The translations under genes were made by a program, and so were the position numbers. Of a stretch of DNA of 12,529 nt, positions 1 through 6,495 are shown one piece after another. Location of the stretch: assembly GCA_037139095.1 (NCBI GenBank), contig JBAXHD010000059.1:1-12529 (forward strand), in the 5' to 3' direction. A model generated the notes under the pieces. It searched no databases, was not told where the DNA came from, and saw only the letters and a program-made list of their open reading frames with translations. The stretch is from WLMZ01 sp037139095. Its GTDB lineage: Bacteria; Actinomycetota; Acidimicrobiia; Acidimicrobiales; Ilumatobacteraceae. How positions within the stretch are numbered: position 1 is the stretch's first letter; each line of letters starts with the position of its first letter.

Positions 1-152
1 GGTTGCTTCGTGCCCCAGATGTATTCAGCGAGTCGCCCGCTCGAAACGTCGGACCCGCGGTGCAGCACCAGTGCGGCGACGAGCTGGCGCTGTCGCGATG
101 ATGCAACTTCTTGTCCGCCCAGTCGGACGCGGCCCAGAACCGAGATGCTCAC
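1..152 (-). CDS. SARP/BTAD-family transcriptional regulator, N-terminus only (partial)
   Basis: This gene is cut by the window edge: only the first 50 codons are present, read leftward from a GTG at 150-152. The translation opens with the pattern VSISVLGRVRLGG and continues through SSRQRQLVAALVLHRGSD to GRLAEYIWG. This is the usual start of the winged-helix DNA-binding domain of SARP (AfsR/DnrI/BTAD) regulators: a short beta sheet with LG, then a QR-LL-ALLLH-type helix, then the recognition region ending in LW/IWG. Such proteins activate nearby biosynthetic or catabolic operons. Some carry only a BTAD domain; others add an ATPase or TPR region, and the missing part would decide which. It lies 53 bp after the PhyH oxygenase stop in the same direction, so it may be the last gene of the P450 operon or begin its own unit. 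A GAGG or AAGG stretch just upstream could serve as ribosome site. The family call is from pattern memory. Confidence 0.72.
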   Translation of the reverse strand, partial: MSISVLGRVRLGGQEVASSRQRQLVAALVLHRGSDVSSGRLAEYIWGTKQ

Positions 153-205
153 AGCCTCAACCTTGTCATATGTTCGTGGGGTTGGGAAGGGCGCAACGCC
201 AACGC

Positions 206-1051
206 TCAGACCCGATACAACGCCGCGGGGTCGTCGTAATCCACAGTCCACAAACGGCCGCCGCCGTATTGGTCGCCATTGTATGCGCCGAATCCCAGCA
301 GGCTCCGCGCCCGCTCGGGTAAACGAATCGCATCGTCTTTCGAGAGAGCGATCTGGTGAGCCTCTTCAGAGCGCAACCAGCCAAGGGCGAAGAAGATGTG
401 CATGCCGACCCGCGTCGCGTTCGTCTGGTTAGCGCCTCCGCTATGCACCACCTTTGAGGTGTAGAGCAATACCGATCCGGCCTCCATCTCGGCCTGCTTC
501 ACCAGACCTTCATCAAACGCAGCGAGATCGTTTCGCGCCATTTTGTGCGTTCCGGGGCTCACGCGGGTCGCGCCATTCTCAGCGGTGAAATCAGTGATTG
601 CGACCATCGCCGACATCGCGACCTCGGGGGCGAAGTCGGCCTCGACGAGAGTTTGCCAAGCGCCTTGGTCGCGGTGCAGGTACTGTGCCGACTCGCCCGG
701 CCCGATAGCCATCACTTGTGTGCCGGCGCACTGAATGGCGCCGCAAGCGGGCAGCAGAAGTTGCTCTGCCGCGCCGAGCACTAGTGGGTTGAGTAGCACA
801 TCAACGAACGCTGCGGATTTGCCGGCGAGCCCGCCGAAACGTGTGGTGCGAGGCCCGTGGAAAACTTGCTCCGACTCGTTACCGGTTTGGCTGCCGGCGG
901 GCTTCGAGCGCAGATACGGAGCAAGATCTCGGCTCAGAGCATCGAGCACGGACCCGGTGAAGAGGCGGTCGATGATCACTGCTCCGGCGAGGTCGATGTG
1001 CTGCGTGACTTCGTCGAGCGACGCGGTTGAAGGCAGGTGAGGAATGTCCAT
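206..1051 (-). CDS. Phytanoyl-CoA dioxygenase (PhyH) family Fe(II)/2-oxoglutarate oxygenase
   Basis: The product is 281 residues, a normal length for PhyH-type oxygenases, soluble and without a signal peptide. These enzymes use non-heme iron, O2 and 2-oxoglutarate to hydroxylate a C-H bond, releasing succinate and CO2. The expected facial triad is visible: His126 and Asp128 in the motif LHRDQ, and the distal His203 in VVHSGG. Arg214, 11 residues later in ATRVG, fits the 2-oxoglutarate-binding arginine. The segment GATRVSPGTHK before the distal His is typical of the family's double-stranded beta helix. The ATG start at 1051 has only a weak ribosome site, so translation probably depends on the upstream genes, from which it is separated by 48 bp. 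It is the second oxygenase in the operon alongside the P450. Substrate unknown: PhyH homologues act on fatty acyl-CoAs, amino acids, ectoine and secondary metabolites. Confidence 0.88.
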   Translation of the reverse strand: MDIPHLPSTASLDEVTQHIDLAGAVIIDRLFTGSVLDALSRDLAPYLRSKPAGSQTGNESEQVFHGPRTTRFGGLAGKSAAFVDVLLNPLVLGAAEQLLLPACGAIQCAGTQVMAIGPGESAQYLHRDQGAWQTLVEADFAPEVAMSAMVAITDFTAENGATRVSPGTHKMARNDLAAFDEGLVKQAEMEAGSVLLYTSKVVHSGGANQTNATRVGMHIFFALGWLRSEEAHQIALSKDDAIRLPERARSLLGFGAYNGDQYGGGRLWTVDYDDPAALYRV

Positions 1052-1099
1052 GCTCTAAGGATGAACCACAGACCTTTCGGCAACCTTTCACGGTGAGCG

Positions 1100-1507
1100 C
1101 TACGCGGGGGCTTGCTGCTCTTTGTTCCACTTGGCGATGACGCCTTCGCATTCACCAACGAGTCCGGCCACACGCGGGTAACCGGCGTAGGGGGCAAGCG
1201 TGATGAGCGTCTCGCGTAGTTCGGCCGGGGAGAGCTCACCGTTCTTCAGTGCCGCGCGTGCCTGAATCTTCCACACATCGACCGAGCCACTGGCGGCGAT
1301 GACACCCATGAGCAGCAGTCGTCGATCTCTGATCGACAGCACATCGCGGGTCCACATCTCGCCGAACAATGAACGCATCATCACGTCGTTGAAAGGCATC
1401 GCACCCTCGGGGAGGATCACGACATCACCGGCGTATACCTCGGCCATTTTTGCGGCGCCACGTTCGTAGGCGCTTTGTTGCTGTGGGTCAGGCGTGGACT
1501 CAGACAT
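1100..1507 (-). CDS. Carboxymuconolactone decarboxylase family protein
   Basis: A small soluble protein of 135 residues. Residues 47-115 follow the carboxymuconolactone decarboxylase pattern: LFGEMWTRDVLSIRDRRLL (47-65), an alanine-rich helix, ARAALKNG (83-90), then SPAELRETLITLAPYAGYP (93-111). The family includes PcaC (4-carboxymuconolactone decarboxylase, beta-ketoadipate pathway) and AhpD peroxidase partners. There is a single cysteine (Cys120), so the AhpD CxxC redox site is absent and a peroxidase role is unlikely. At the place where PcaC-like proteins usually have His (H-x-x-x-A-x-x-NG) this protein has Gln82, so classical decarboxylase activity is uncertain. It starts 13 bp after the dehydrogenase stop, with a GAGA-type ribosome site before the ATG, and is clearly part of the P450 operon. 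It may decarboxylate, isomerise or otherwise handle an intermediate made by its neighbours. Confidence 0.85.
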   Translation of the reverse strand: MSESTPDPQQQSAYERGAAKMAEVYAGDVVILPEGAMPFNDVMMRSLFGEMWTRDVLSIRDRRLLLMGVIAASGSVDVWKIQARAALKNGELSPAELRETLITLAPYAGYPRVAGLVGECEGVIAKWNKEQQAPA

Positions 1508-1520
1508 GAGGTCTCTTTCG

Positions 1521-2399
1521 TTACTGGTTGTTCTCTTCGAGTCCGAAGACAGCGGTCATTGATTCGCGTAGCGATGTGATCATCGCGTGCCGAGGGTCGC
1601 CGTTGTTCATTAGCTCTTCGGCGAGCTCAAGATCTTTAGTGGCGATCGAGACGGTGTTCAACAGTGACTCACGAAACGCGCCGCGAATATGCGCTGGAGG
1701 AATGCCGAGCAAGCCCGTGAACGACTCGGTGAGCTTGCCGAGTTGGCCGGTGTGGCGCCATGCCTTCATGAGTGCTTGCGGATTTCCGCCGTTGGTTTTC
1801 ACCATGTCGAATGCCGACGATGCCGCAGCAAACTGCGCGTAGGTCATCGTGTTCACGCCGATCTTGAGCGCGGCGCCCGTACCCACCGGCCCGCCATCGA
1901 TCACCAACGATCCATAGGTGTTGAGCGCATCGATCACGGGCTGGCTCATCTCGCTGACACCGCCAGCCAAGATCACGAGCTCGCCGACCTTTGCGGCATC
2001 GCCGCCGCCGGCCACACATGCATCGAAGAGATCCACGCCCCAAGCAGCTGCGGTATCGCGAGCCCACGTGATGGTCTGTGGCGACACCGTGCTGTGAATC
2101 AGAATTGTCTGCCCAGCGCTGCAGCCGTGTTGCACACCAGTCGCGCCGGTGAGCACTTGGCGAATGTGAGCATCGGCTGGCACACAAATGCTGATGATGT
2201 CGCAGACCTGCGCCAGCTCAGCGGGTGACGACGCTGCCGTGGCGCCTTGCTCAACAAGCGCGGCCATTGCTTGCGCGTCGAGATCGCACACGGTGACGGT
2301 GGCCCCTGTGGAGAGCAGGCGACCGGCCATTGCCGAGCCCATCTGCCCGAGACCGATGTAGCCGAACCGGGCAGTAGACGGCTGCGTTGCCTCGCTCAC
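1521..2399 (-). CDS. NAD(P)-dependent oxidoreductase, 3-hydroxyisobutyrate dehydrogenase (beta-hydroxyacid dehydrogenase) family
   Basis: The product is 292 residues, the standard size for beta-hydroxyacid dehydrogenases, which oxidise a 3-hydroxy acid or reduce the matching aldehyde or keto acid with NAD(P). The N-terminal Rossmann motif is GLGQMG (16-21). The substrate loop reads DACVAGGG (126-133), where 3-hydroxyisobutyrate dehydrogenases usually have DAPVSGG. The catalytic lysine is Lys179 in ALKIGVN with Asn183 following, and the C-terminal helix carries the family's KDLELA. I chose the GTG at 2397-2399 because it overlaps the P450 stop by 4 bp (GTGA), the junction style used throughout this island; an ATG at 2441 would add 14 residues inside the P450 gene before the Rossmann fold. 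Likely translationally coupled to the P450. The altered substrate loop suggests a substrate other than 3-hydroxyisobutyrate. Imine reductases share this fold and are a lesser alternative. Confidence 0.88.
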   Translation of the reverse strand: MSEATQPSTARFGYIGLGQMGSAMAGRLLSTGATVTVCDLDAQAMAALVEQGATAASSPAELAQVCDIISICVPADAHIRQVLTGATGVQHGCSAGQTILIHSTVSPQTITWARDTAAAWGVDLFDACVAGGGDAAKVGELVILAGGVSEMSQPVIDALNTYGSLVIDGGPVGTGAALKIGVNTMTYAQFAAASSAFDMVKTNGGNPQALMKAWRHTGQLGKLTESFTGLLGIPPAHIRGAFRESLLNTVSIATKDLELAEELMNNGDPRHAMITSLRESMTAVFGLEENNQ

Positions 2400-3601
2400 T
2401 TCGTAACCCCAGGCGTGAACGTGATGGGAAGGCTGGTCCATCCGGTGACGTTTGAACTATGGAAGCGCACCTTGCGCTCGTGATCTACATCGATGTCGGG
2501 CATGCGGCTGAGGATCTGCTCGAGCGCAACCTTGCCTTCCATGCGGGCCAGCGCAGCGCCGAGACAAAAGTGTGAGCCGTAGCCAAACGCTAAGTGCTTC
2601 TCGGCTTTGCGGTCGATCTGAAACTGATGCGCAGTGTCGCCATATTCGCGGTTGTCGTGGTTGGCGGCGCCGATGAGCAACAACACCGATTGGCCTTCTT
2701 TGAGTTGCTGGCCGTGCAGTTCGATGTCGGTGGTGAGCGTGCGGTGCATGTATTGCGTTGAGTTGTGGAAGCGCAGCACTTCTTCGAGTGCGTCGGGGAT
2801 CATCGATGGATCTGCAACGAGTCGGTCGCGCTGGTCTTTGTGGTGCGACAAAATCTCGATTGCGTTCGCCACCATCTTGGTGGTGGTCTCGTGGCCGGCG
2901 ATCACGAACAGAACACAAAATCCGAGTAGCTCAGTCTCGGTGAGCATGCGCCCTTCGACCTCGACGCCCATCAGGTCTGCGATCAATCCGGGGCGCTGCT
3001 GCTCGCGCCGTTCGGCGAGATCTTTGATGAAGTAGTCGAGCAAGCCAAACATGCCGTCGAGGGCCTCTTTGGGCATCGCCATTGAGCCGTCTTCGCGAAT
3101 CAGGATCTTGTCGGCGTGCGTGCGCAACGATGTGCGGTCTTGCTCAGGGATGCCAAGGATTGCGGAGATGACATCCATCGGGAACGGACCCGAGATATCG
3201 GCGACGAGATCGCCCTCGCCGCGCTCAATGACTTGATCGATGTATCCGTCGACGATGGAGCGGATGTCGTCTTCCATCGCCATCATTTGGCGGGGCGTGA
3301 ACACCCGTGACACCAATCGACGAAACACCGTGTGCTCGGGTGGGTCGAGTTCGATCATCTGTTGGAACGACAGATCTTTGGTGGTGATGGCTCGTCGGTT
3401 CTCGAGTGCCACGCCGCCCATCGATGAGAACGTGACGTGGTCGCGAAACGCTTGTTGCACGTCGGCGTATCGGCTGAGCACCCAGAATTTGAGCTCTGGA
3501 TTCCACCATGCGGGGGCGTTGTCGCGCAGCTGTTGATAGGTCACGTATGGGTCGTCGTGAACCGAAAAGGCATACGGGTTATAGGTGACTTCGGCGGGCA
3601 T
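2396..3601 (-). CDS. Cytochrome P450
   Basis: A soluble bacterial class I P450 of 401 residues, without a membrane anchor. It hydroxylates a C-H bond using O2 and electrons from a ferredoxin and reductase, neither of which is encoded in this window. All signatures are present: the I-helix oxygen-binding motif AGHETT (235-240), the K-helix ExxR as EVLR (274-277), and the heme loop FGYGSHFCLG with Cys346 as the heme thiolate ligand. The N-terminal run NPYAFSVHDDPYVTYQQLR resembles actinobacterial P450s acting on sterol side chains, terpenes or fatty acids, but this does not fix the substrate. I start at the ATG at 3601. A TTG at 3628 would add nine residues inside the regulatory palindrome and is less likely. 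No Shine-Dalgarno site precedes the ATG, which lies six bases beyond a -10-like box, so the transcript is probably leaderless. First gene of the leftward operon and divergent from the TetR gene. Confidence 0.95.
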   Translation of the reverse strand: MPAEVTYNPYAFSVHDDPYVTYQQLRDNAPAWWNPELKFWVLSRYADVQQAFRDHVTFSSMGGVALENRRAITTKDLSFQQMIELDPPEHTVFRRLVSRVFTPRQMMAMEDDIRSIVDGYIDQVIERGEGDLVADISGPFPMDVISAILGIPEQDRTSLRTHADKILIREDGSMAMPKEALDGMFGLLDYFIKDLAERREQQRPGLIADLMGVEVEGRMLTETELLGFCVLFVIAGHETTTKMVANAIEILSHHKDQRDRLVADPSMIPDALEEVLRFHNSTQYMHRTLTTDIELHGQQLKEGQSVLLLIGAANHDNREYGDTAHQFQIDRKAEKHLAFGYGSHFCLGAALARMEGKVALEQILSRMPDIDVDHERKVRFHSSNVTGWTSLPITFTPGVTK

Positions 3602-3607
3602 GCGGTG

Positions 3608-3615
3608 ACTGTAGC
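3608..3615 (-). promoter_or_regulatory. Probable -10 region of the P450 operon promoter (leaderless)
   Basis: On the minus strand the box GCTACAGT contains TACAGT, a four-of-six match to TATAAT, and ends six bases before the P450 ATG at 3601. Transcription starting at the normal distance would begin at or next to the A of that ATG, giving a leaderless mRNA, which agrees with the missing ribosome site. I see no good -35 at 16-18 bp spacing, so this promoter may be activator-dependent or weak. Confidence 0.45.
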
Positions 3616-3621
3616 CCAAGG

Positions 3622-3650
3622 ATGACAACAGCTGTTATCTCAGCTACAGT
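3622..3650 (+). promoter_or_regulatory. Probable promoter of the TetR-SDR-ALDH-SDR operon
   Basis: ATGACA at 3622-3627 (four of six to TTGACA) and TACAGT at 3645-3650 (four of six to TATAAT) are separated by exactly 17 bp. The predicted transcription start is close to 3657, at the first codon I propose for the TetR gene, again implying a leaderless transcript. The 16-bp palindrome at 3624-3639 overlaps the -35 and most of the spacer, fitting repression by the product of the first gene. Confidence 0.45.
3624..3639. promoter_or_regulatory. Candidate TetR operator (16-bp palindrome)
   Basis: GACAACAGCTGTTATC is a 16-bp palindrome with seven of eight base pairs symmetric, built on the perfect core AACAGCTGTT (3627-3636). 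It sits between the divergent starts, inside the presumed rightward promoter and just upstream of the leftward -10. Size and position are typical for autoregulating TetR repressors. Binding is inferred. Confidence 0.5.
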
Positions 3651-3656
3651 CGCCAA

Positions 3657-4226
3657 ATCGTCACCTCATCGCCCCGCCCCAACCGCCGCGCCGAGCTGGC
3701 CAAGACCAGCTACGAGCTCATCGCCGAGCGGGGTATGGAAGGCGTCAGCTTGCGAGCCGTTGCTCGCCGCTTGGGAGCCACCACCGGTTTGGTGTCGCAT
3801 CACTTCGCCGATCGCGCCGAGCTCACTGAAGCCGCTCTCGACCACGCCGCCGCTGTGATCGTCCAGCGGGTGATGAAGATGCCCGGCAGCACCGATGTGT
3901 TCGATGTGCTGGCCGCCGTGCTGCCGATCGATGCAGTCACCGTCGAGAATTGGCGCTTCGCATTCAGCGTGCGCACCTCGGCAATGTTCGACCCCGATCT
4001 GCGTCGATTCGACCGCATGATCCTCGAACACTGGAACAGCTATCTGCCGGGTCAGCTTGCGGGTCGCGTGGAGGGTGATGTGCACGATGCCTGCCGTCAC
4101 CTCATTGCGTTGGTCGATGGCATTGCGTTGCAAGCAGTTCTTAACCCGCTCGATTGGCCAGCGGACAAACAGATTCATCATCTGCGTCTCGGATACAGCG
4201 CACTCGTTACAGGAGCACGTCAATGA
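3657..4226 (+). CDS. TetR/AcrR-family transcriptional regulator, BetI-like C-terminal domain (start uncertain)
   Basis: This is a ligand-responsive repressor, probably of itself and both flanking operons. The helix-turn-helix is complete if the frame is read from 3657: helix 1 around RAELAKTSYELIAERG, then GVSLRAVARRLGATTGLVSHHF, the normal TetR core. The C-terminal part, with RHLIALVDGIALQAVL, resembles the BetI-type ligand domain. The first ATG in frame (3735) would delete helix 1, and no ATG, GTG or TTG lies between the upstream stop at 3612 and that ATG. I therefore place the start at the ATC at 3657, six bases past the -10-like box, in the same geometry as the P450 ATG on the other strand. 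This gives 189 residues, normal for the family. Alternatives are a CTG at 3696, or a single-base loss in the C-rich run near 3672-3680 that separates an ATG at 3622 from this frame. The stop overlaps the next start (ATGA). Confidence 0.85.
   Translation: MVTSSPRPNRRAELAKTSYELIAERGMEGVSLRAVARRLGATTGLVSHHFADRAELTEAALDHAAAVIVQRVMKMPGSTDVFDVLAAVLPIDAVTVENWRFAFSVRTSAMFDPDLRRFDRMILEHWNSYLPGQLAGRVEGDVHDACRHLIALVDGIALQAVLNPLDWPADKQIHHLRLGYSALVTGARQ
4211..4215 (+). promoter_or_regulatory. Ribosome binding site for the first SDR
   Basis: AGGAG lies seven bases before the ATG at 4223 and supports that start over an upstream ATG at 4154 inside the TetR gene. Confidence 0.75.
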
Positions 4227-4996
4227 ACCAACCCGAAGCATCAGCACAGCGGCGACGGTTCGAGGGCCGCACCGCCATCGTCACCGGATCCGGCGGCGGA
4301 ATCGGCGAGGCCTATGTGCGCGCGTTGCACGCCGAGGGGGCCAGCGTGGTCGTCGCCGAGATCAACGAAGAAGCCGGTCGTGCCGTGGCCGAGTCGTTGG
4401 GCGAGCGAGCGATCTTCGTGCGCACCGATGTGGGCGATCCAGCGAGCACCGATGCCATGGCCGCCGCTGTGATGGAGTCATTTGGGCGCATTGATTATCT
4501 GGTCAACAACGCGGCCATCTTCGGAGACATGCAACTGGCTGGCCTGACCAACGTCGATTACGCCTACCTCAACCACTTCATGAACGTGAACCTGATGGGT
4601 GCGTTGCATTGCACCCGTTCGGTGATGCGTCCGATGGGCAAAGGTGGCGGCGGCTCCATCGTGAACCAGTCGTCCACTGCATCGTGGATGGGTATCTCCG
4701 GGTTCTACGGGCTCGCCAAGGCTGGCATCAACTTTCTCACCAGTTCGCTGGCGCACGAGTTGGCGTTTCGCAACATTCGCGTGAACGCAATCGCACCTGG
4801 ACCCACCGACACGCAGGCGATGGCCAAGCAAGTGCCGCTTGAGTTTCGCGATCCACTGGTGGCCAGCTTGGCCATCAAACGTTTGGGCACCCCCGCAGAT
4901 CATGTAGGCCCAGTGCTCTTCTTGCTGTCTGACGAAGCAGCATGGATTACCGGCCACATCCTTGCCGTCGACGGCGGACAGATCACGAGAATCTGA
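4223..4996 (+). CDS. Short-chain dehydrogenase/reductase (classical SDR)
   Basis: A 257-residue classical SDR, a soluble NAD(P)-dependent alcohol dehydrogenase or ketoreductase. The cofactor motif TGSGGGIG is at 21-28 and the structural NNAA at 95-98. The catalytic residues are a serine in NQSS (150/151), Tyr162 and Lys166 in the motif YGLAK. The C-terminal part has the classical IRVNAIAPGPTDT after the active site and ends with the usual ITGHILAVDGGQ. The Ser-to-Tyr spacing is about two residues shorter than in most SDRs, so the loop between them is trimmed. The start at 4223 overlaps the TetR stop by 4 bp and has a good AGGAG site. With the aldehyde dehydrogenase next to it, the simplest role is oxidation of an alcohol made by the P450 or PhyH enzyme to a carbonyl. 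The exact substrate and reaction direction cannot be read. Confidence 0.93.
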   Translation: MNQPEASAQRRRFEGRTAIVTGSGGGIGEAYVRALHAEGASVVVAEINEEAGRAVAESLGERAIFVRTDVGDPASTDAMAAAVMESFGRIDYLVNNAAIFGDMQLAGLTNVDYAYLNHFMNVNLMGALHCTRSVMRPMGKGGGGSIVNQSSTASWMGISGFYGLAKAGINFLTSSLAHELAFRNIRVNAIAPGPTDTQAMAKQVPLEFRDPLVASLAIKRLGTPADHVGPVLFLLSDEAAWITGHILAVDGGQITRI

Positions 4997-6495
4997 TGAA
5001 CACTCCTATGAACCACACACACCAAGCTGTACAAGAACTGCTGTTGATCAACGGCGAGTTGCGAGGCGCCTCGAACGGTGCTGTCTACGACAACGTCAAC
5101 CCGGCGACCGGTCAGGTCATCGGCGTGTCGCCCGACGCCACAACCGACGACATCGAGGCCGCAATCGTGGCGGCGCGCACTGCGTTCGACACCACCGATT
5201 GGTCGCGCAACGTTGAGTTCCGCGTGCATTGCATCCGTCAGCTTCAGCAGGCGTTGGCCGATCATCTGCCGCAACTCATCGACATCACCATGGCCGAGGT
5301 TGGTGCGCCGCGCATGGCGTGCGACACCATTCAGGTCGTTGAGCCCTTGAAGTTCCTGCCCTACTACGCCGACATCGCCGCCAACTTTCAGTGGTCCAGC
5401 AGTCTCGGCGAAGCCAACACCATGGGCGGCCCGGCAGAACGTTGGACCGAGCAAGAAGCCGTTGGTGTGGTCGCCGCCATCACGCCGTGGAACGTGCCCA
5501 CCCAAATCAACTTGGCGAAGATCGTGCCGGCGCTCGCTGCCGGCTGCACCGTCATTCTCAAGCCGGCCGTCGAGACCCCATGGGGTGCGTTGGCATTGGG
5601 ACGCCTCATCGCCAACCACACCGATATCCCGGCGGGCGTCATCAACATCGTTGCCTCAAGCGACAAGTTGATCGGTCGGCAACTCGTAATCGATCCACGC
5701 ATCGACATGATCAGCTTCACCGGCTCAACCGACACAGGTCGGCGCATCATGGCCGACGCCAGCGTCAACCTCACCAAGGTGTTTCTCGAGTTGGGTGGCA
5801 AGTCTGCATGCATCGTGCTCGACGATGTCGACGACATCGCGGGCGCGTCATTTGGTGCCGTGTTCGGATTGGCGATGGTGTGCGGCCAAGGTTGCGCACT
5901 CACCACTCGTGTGCTGTTGCCCCGTAGACGCTACGACGAAGGTGTCGCCGCAATCGCCGCTTTGATGACCGGCATCGTGCCCGGCGACCCAACAGCTGCG
6001 GGCACCGTGATGGGCCCGCTGATCAGTGCAGCGCAACGCGATCGCGTCGAGGGATACGTGGCCAGCGCCGTCGAGCAGGGCGCCCGAATTGTGTGTGGCG
6101 GTAAGCGCCCCGAGCACATGCCCGACGGCTTCTTCTACGAGCCAACGCTCATCGCCGACGTCACCAACGACATGCGTGTGGCCCAAGAAGAGATCTTCGG
6201 GCCGGTGTTAGTAGCCATTGCCTACGACGACGACGATCATGCTGTTGCCATCGCGAACGACTCAGAGTTCGGATTGTCCGGCGCCGTAGTTTCGGCCGAC
6301 GAGGGCCGCGCATTGTCAGTAGCGCGCCGCGTGCGCACCGGCACGATGTCGGTCAACGGTGGTGTTTGGTACGGATGCGATGTGCCGTTTGGCGGATACA
6401 AGCACTCGGGCATCGGCCGCGAAATGGGCATGGCCGGCTTCAGCGAGTATCTCGAAACACGAGCCTTCGCGAAGCCTGTTACGAGTAAGTCGTGA
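4996..6495 (+). CDS. NAD(P)-dependent aldehyde dehydrogenase
   Basis: A full-length enzyme of 499 residues in the ALDH superfamily, oxidising an aldehyde to the acid with NAD(P)+. The cofactor and oxyanion motif ITPWNVP contains Asn166. SFTGSTDTGRRI is the nucleotide-loop segment. The general base is Glu265 in LELGGKS, and the catalytic nucleophile is Cys300 in GQGCALTTR. The 35-residue Glu-Cys spacing is normal. The C-terminal EEIFGPVL and FGLSGAV segments are also present. I start at the ATG at 4996, which overlaps the SDR stop by one base (TGATG). A second ATG at 5008 would shorten it by four residues, and an ATG at 4942 lies inside the SDR gene. No clear ribosome site precedes it, so coupling to the SDR is likely. 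It resembles broad-specificity aldehyde and betaine-aldehyde-type ALDHs, which fits an alcohol-aldehyde-acid sequence with the adjacent SDRs. Confidence 0.95.
   Translation: MNTPMNHTHQAVQELLLINGELRGASNGAVYDNVNPATGQVIGVSPDATTDDIEAAIVAARTAFDTTDWSRNVEFRVHCIRQLQQALADHLPQLIDITMAEVGAPRMACDTIQVVEPLKFLPYYADIAANFQWSSSLGEANTMGGPAERWTEQEAVGVVAAITPWNVPTQINLAKIVPALAAGCTVILKPAVETPWGALALGRLIANHTDIPAGVINIVASSDKLIGRQLVIDPRIDMISFTGSTDTGRRIMADASVNLTKVFLELGGKSACIVLDDVDDIAGASFGAVFGLAMVCGQGCALTTRVLLPRRRYDEGVAAIAALMTGIVPGDPTAAGTVMGPLISAAQRDRVEGYVASAVEQGARIVCGGKRPEHMPDGFFYEPTLIADVTNDMRVAQEEIFGPVLVAIAYDDDDHAVAIANDSEFGLSGAVVSADEGRALSVARRVRTGTMSVNGGVWYGCDVPFGGYKHSGIGREMGMAGFSEYLETRAFAKPVTSKS

Larger units (their letters stand above)
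3604..3654. promoter_or_regulatory. Inverted repeat framing the divergent P450/TetR control region
   Basis: Bases 3604-3615 (GGTGACTGTAGC) and 3643-3654 (GCTACAGTCGCC) are inverted copies matching at 11 of 12 positions, separated by 27 bp. Each arm carries the box GCTACAGT reading outward, so both divergent genes see the same element at the same distance from their start. The boxes could be two -10 elements, two regulator half-sites, or both overlapping. The symmetry is directly visible; the function is inferred. Confidence 0.6.

Noticed and set aside
2400..2441. ATG at 2441 as the start of the beta-hydroxyacid dehydrogenase
   Set aside because: The extra 14 residues lie wholly inside the P450 gene and precede the Rossmann fold; the GTG with a 4-bp overlap matches the other junctions here.
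3602..3628. TTG at 3628 as the P450 start, adding nine residues
   Set aside because: It lies inside the operator-like palindrome and upstream of the -10-like box, so a transcript from that box would not contain it; the ATG at 3601 is well placed.
3666..4247. 193-codon leftward open frame opposite the TetR gene
   Set aside because: The plus strand has a clear helix-turn-helix and BetI-like domain; the antisense product resembles no family I know.
4942..4995. ATG at 4942 as the aldehyde dehydrogenase start
   Set aside because: It gives an arginine-rich tail that is just the SDR 3' end in another frame; the ATG at 4996 with TGATG overlap is the natural start.
4900..5619. 239-codon leftward open frame opposite the aldehyde dehydrogenase
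   Set aside because: Antisense to the ALDH gene with conserved catalytic motifs; composition is histidine, glycine and arginine rich, typical of an antisense shadow in high-G+C DNA.
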